Shown here: positions 5,171 to 5,228 of the stretch, one piece after another
Layout: each line of letters begins with the position of its first letter
Position numbering within the stretch: position 1 is the first letter of the stretch
Source of the DNA: an uncultured bacterium
GTDB lineage: Bacteria > Cyanobacteriota > Vampirovibrionia > Gastranaerophilales > Gastranaerophilaceae
NCBI GenBank assembly: GCA_902772945.1
Contig: CACYCU010000203.1
Span: 1-5,228 of the forward strand
Reading direction: 5' to 3'
DNA length: 5,228 nucleotides
Translations under genes and position numbers: made by a program
The notes under the pieces: model-generated
What the model saw: only the letters and a program-made list of their open reading frames with translations
Databases searched by the model: none
What the model was told of the DNA's origin: nothing

Positions 5171-5210
5171 AAATAAAATAGCCTTTGGCTAAAGCCAAGG
5201 CCATTTTATT
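5171..5210. terminator. Possible bidirectional terminator hairpin
   Basis: AATAAAAT (5172-5179) pairs with ATTTTATT (5203-5210). Inside it GCC/GGC, TT/AA and GGC/GCC pair around a TAAA loop, with one mismatch and one bulged T. The T-rich arm means either strand ends in a GC stem followed by ATTTTATT. That suits termination from both sides, for instance of a minus-strand gene arriving from beyond the right edge. Confidence 0.45.
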
Positions 5211-5213
5211 CGG

Positions 5214-5228
5214 CGGTAAGGGGAATTG
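5214..5228 (+). repeat. 15-bp direct repeat, right copy, cut by the window end
   Basis: CGGTAAGGGGAATTG is identical to 5003-5017. The window stops exactly at the end of the visible match, so this could be the start of a second copy of the whole module. Confidence 0.85.

Larger units (their letters stand above)
5003..5213. repeat. Structured non-coding module between 15-bp direct repeats
   Basis: The stretch 4926-5228 has no supported gene. From about 5003 the base composition shifts from AT-rich to much richer in G+C, and three hairpins follow one another: 5049-5091, 5116-5152 and 5172-5210. A fourth, weaker pairing is TTCAGC (5092-5097) with GCTGAA (5113-5118). Composition, dense palindromes and flanking direct repeats suggest an interspersed or tandem intergenic repeat family, or a small mobile palindromic element. 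No transposase is encoded. Classification would need other copies in the genome. Confidence 0.5.

Overview
The window is a 5.2 kb AT-rich bacterial chromosomal segment. It carries seven protein genes (one cut by the left edge) and a non-coding right end that is visibly richer in G+C. All the recognisable products are bacterial housekeeping or accessory metabolic types. There are no tRNA or rRNA genes, CRISPR arrays, transposases or phage genes. The A/T-biased codons and bacterial HisS fit an AT-rich bacterium. A gut-type lineage such as Gastranaerophilales or an AT-rich Firmicute is only a guess, because no taxonomic marker was compared.

Layout, left to right. (1) Bases 2-571 are the 3' part of a tetratricopeptide-repeat protein gene. 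(2) Bases 612-2176 form a two-gene unit: hisS, then, with a 4-base ATGA overlap, a small protein with the minimal nucleotidyltransferase fold whose usual Asp-x-Asp metal motif reads Glu-x-Glu. hisS has a consensus promoter whose -10 box ends 6 bases before the ATG, so its mRNA is probably leaderless. (3) A promoter buried in the end of the nucleotidyltransferase-like gene points at a 65-aa orphan protein (2253-2450). Its leader holds a 12-codon upstream ORF and a small GAAA-loop hairpin. (4) Bases 2555-3945 form a second translationally coupled pair: a FatA/FatB-type acyl-ACP thioesterase and an iron-sulfur flavoprotein-like reductase with a CX2CX2CX5C cluster motif. (5) A PAP2-family membrane phosphatase is encoded on the minus strand (3948-4925) and converges on the flavoprotein gene with 2 bases between the stop codons. 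(6) Bases 4926-5228 contain no convincing gene. They hold a structured module of about 211 bp bounded by a 15-bp direct repeat, with three hairpins, one of which looks like a plus-strand terminator with no gene in front of it.

The genes do not form one pathway. The two coupled pairs are the functional units that can be read from the sequence. I see no clearly new multi-gene system. The most distinctive points are the leaderless hisS promoter, the Glu-x-Glu nucleotidyltransferase-like protein coupled to hisS, the leader of the orphan 65-aa gene, and the repeat and hairpin module at the right end.
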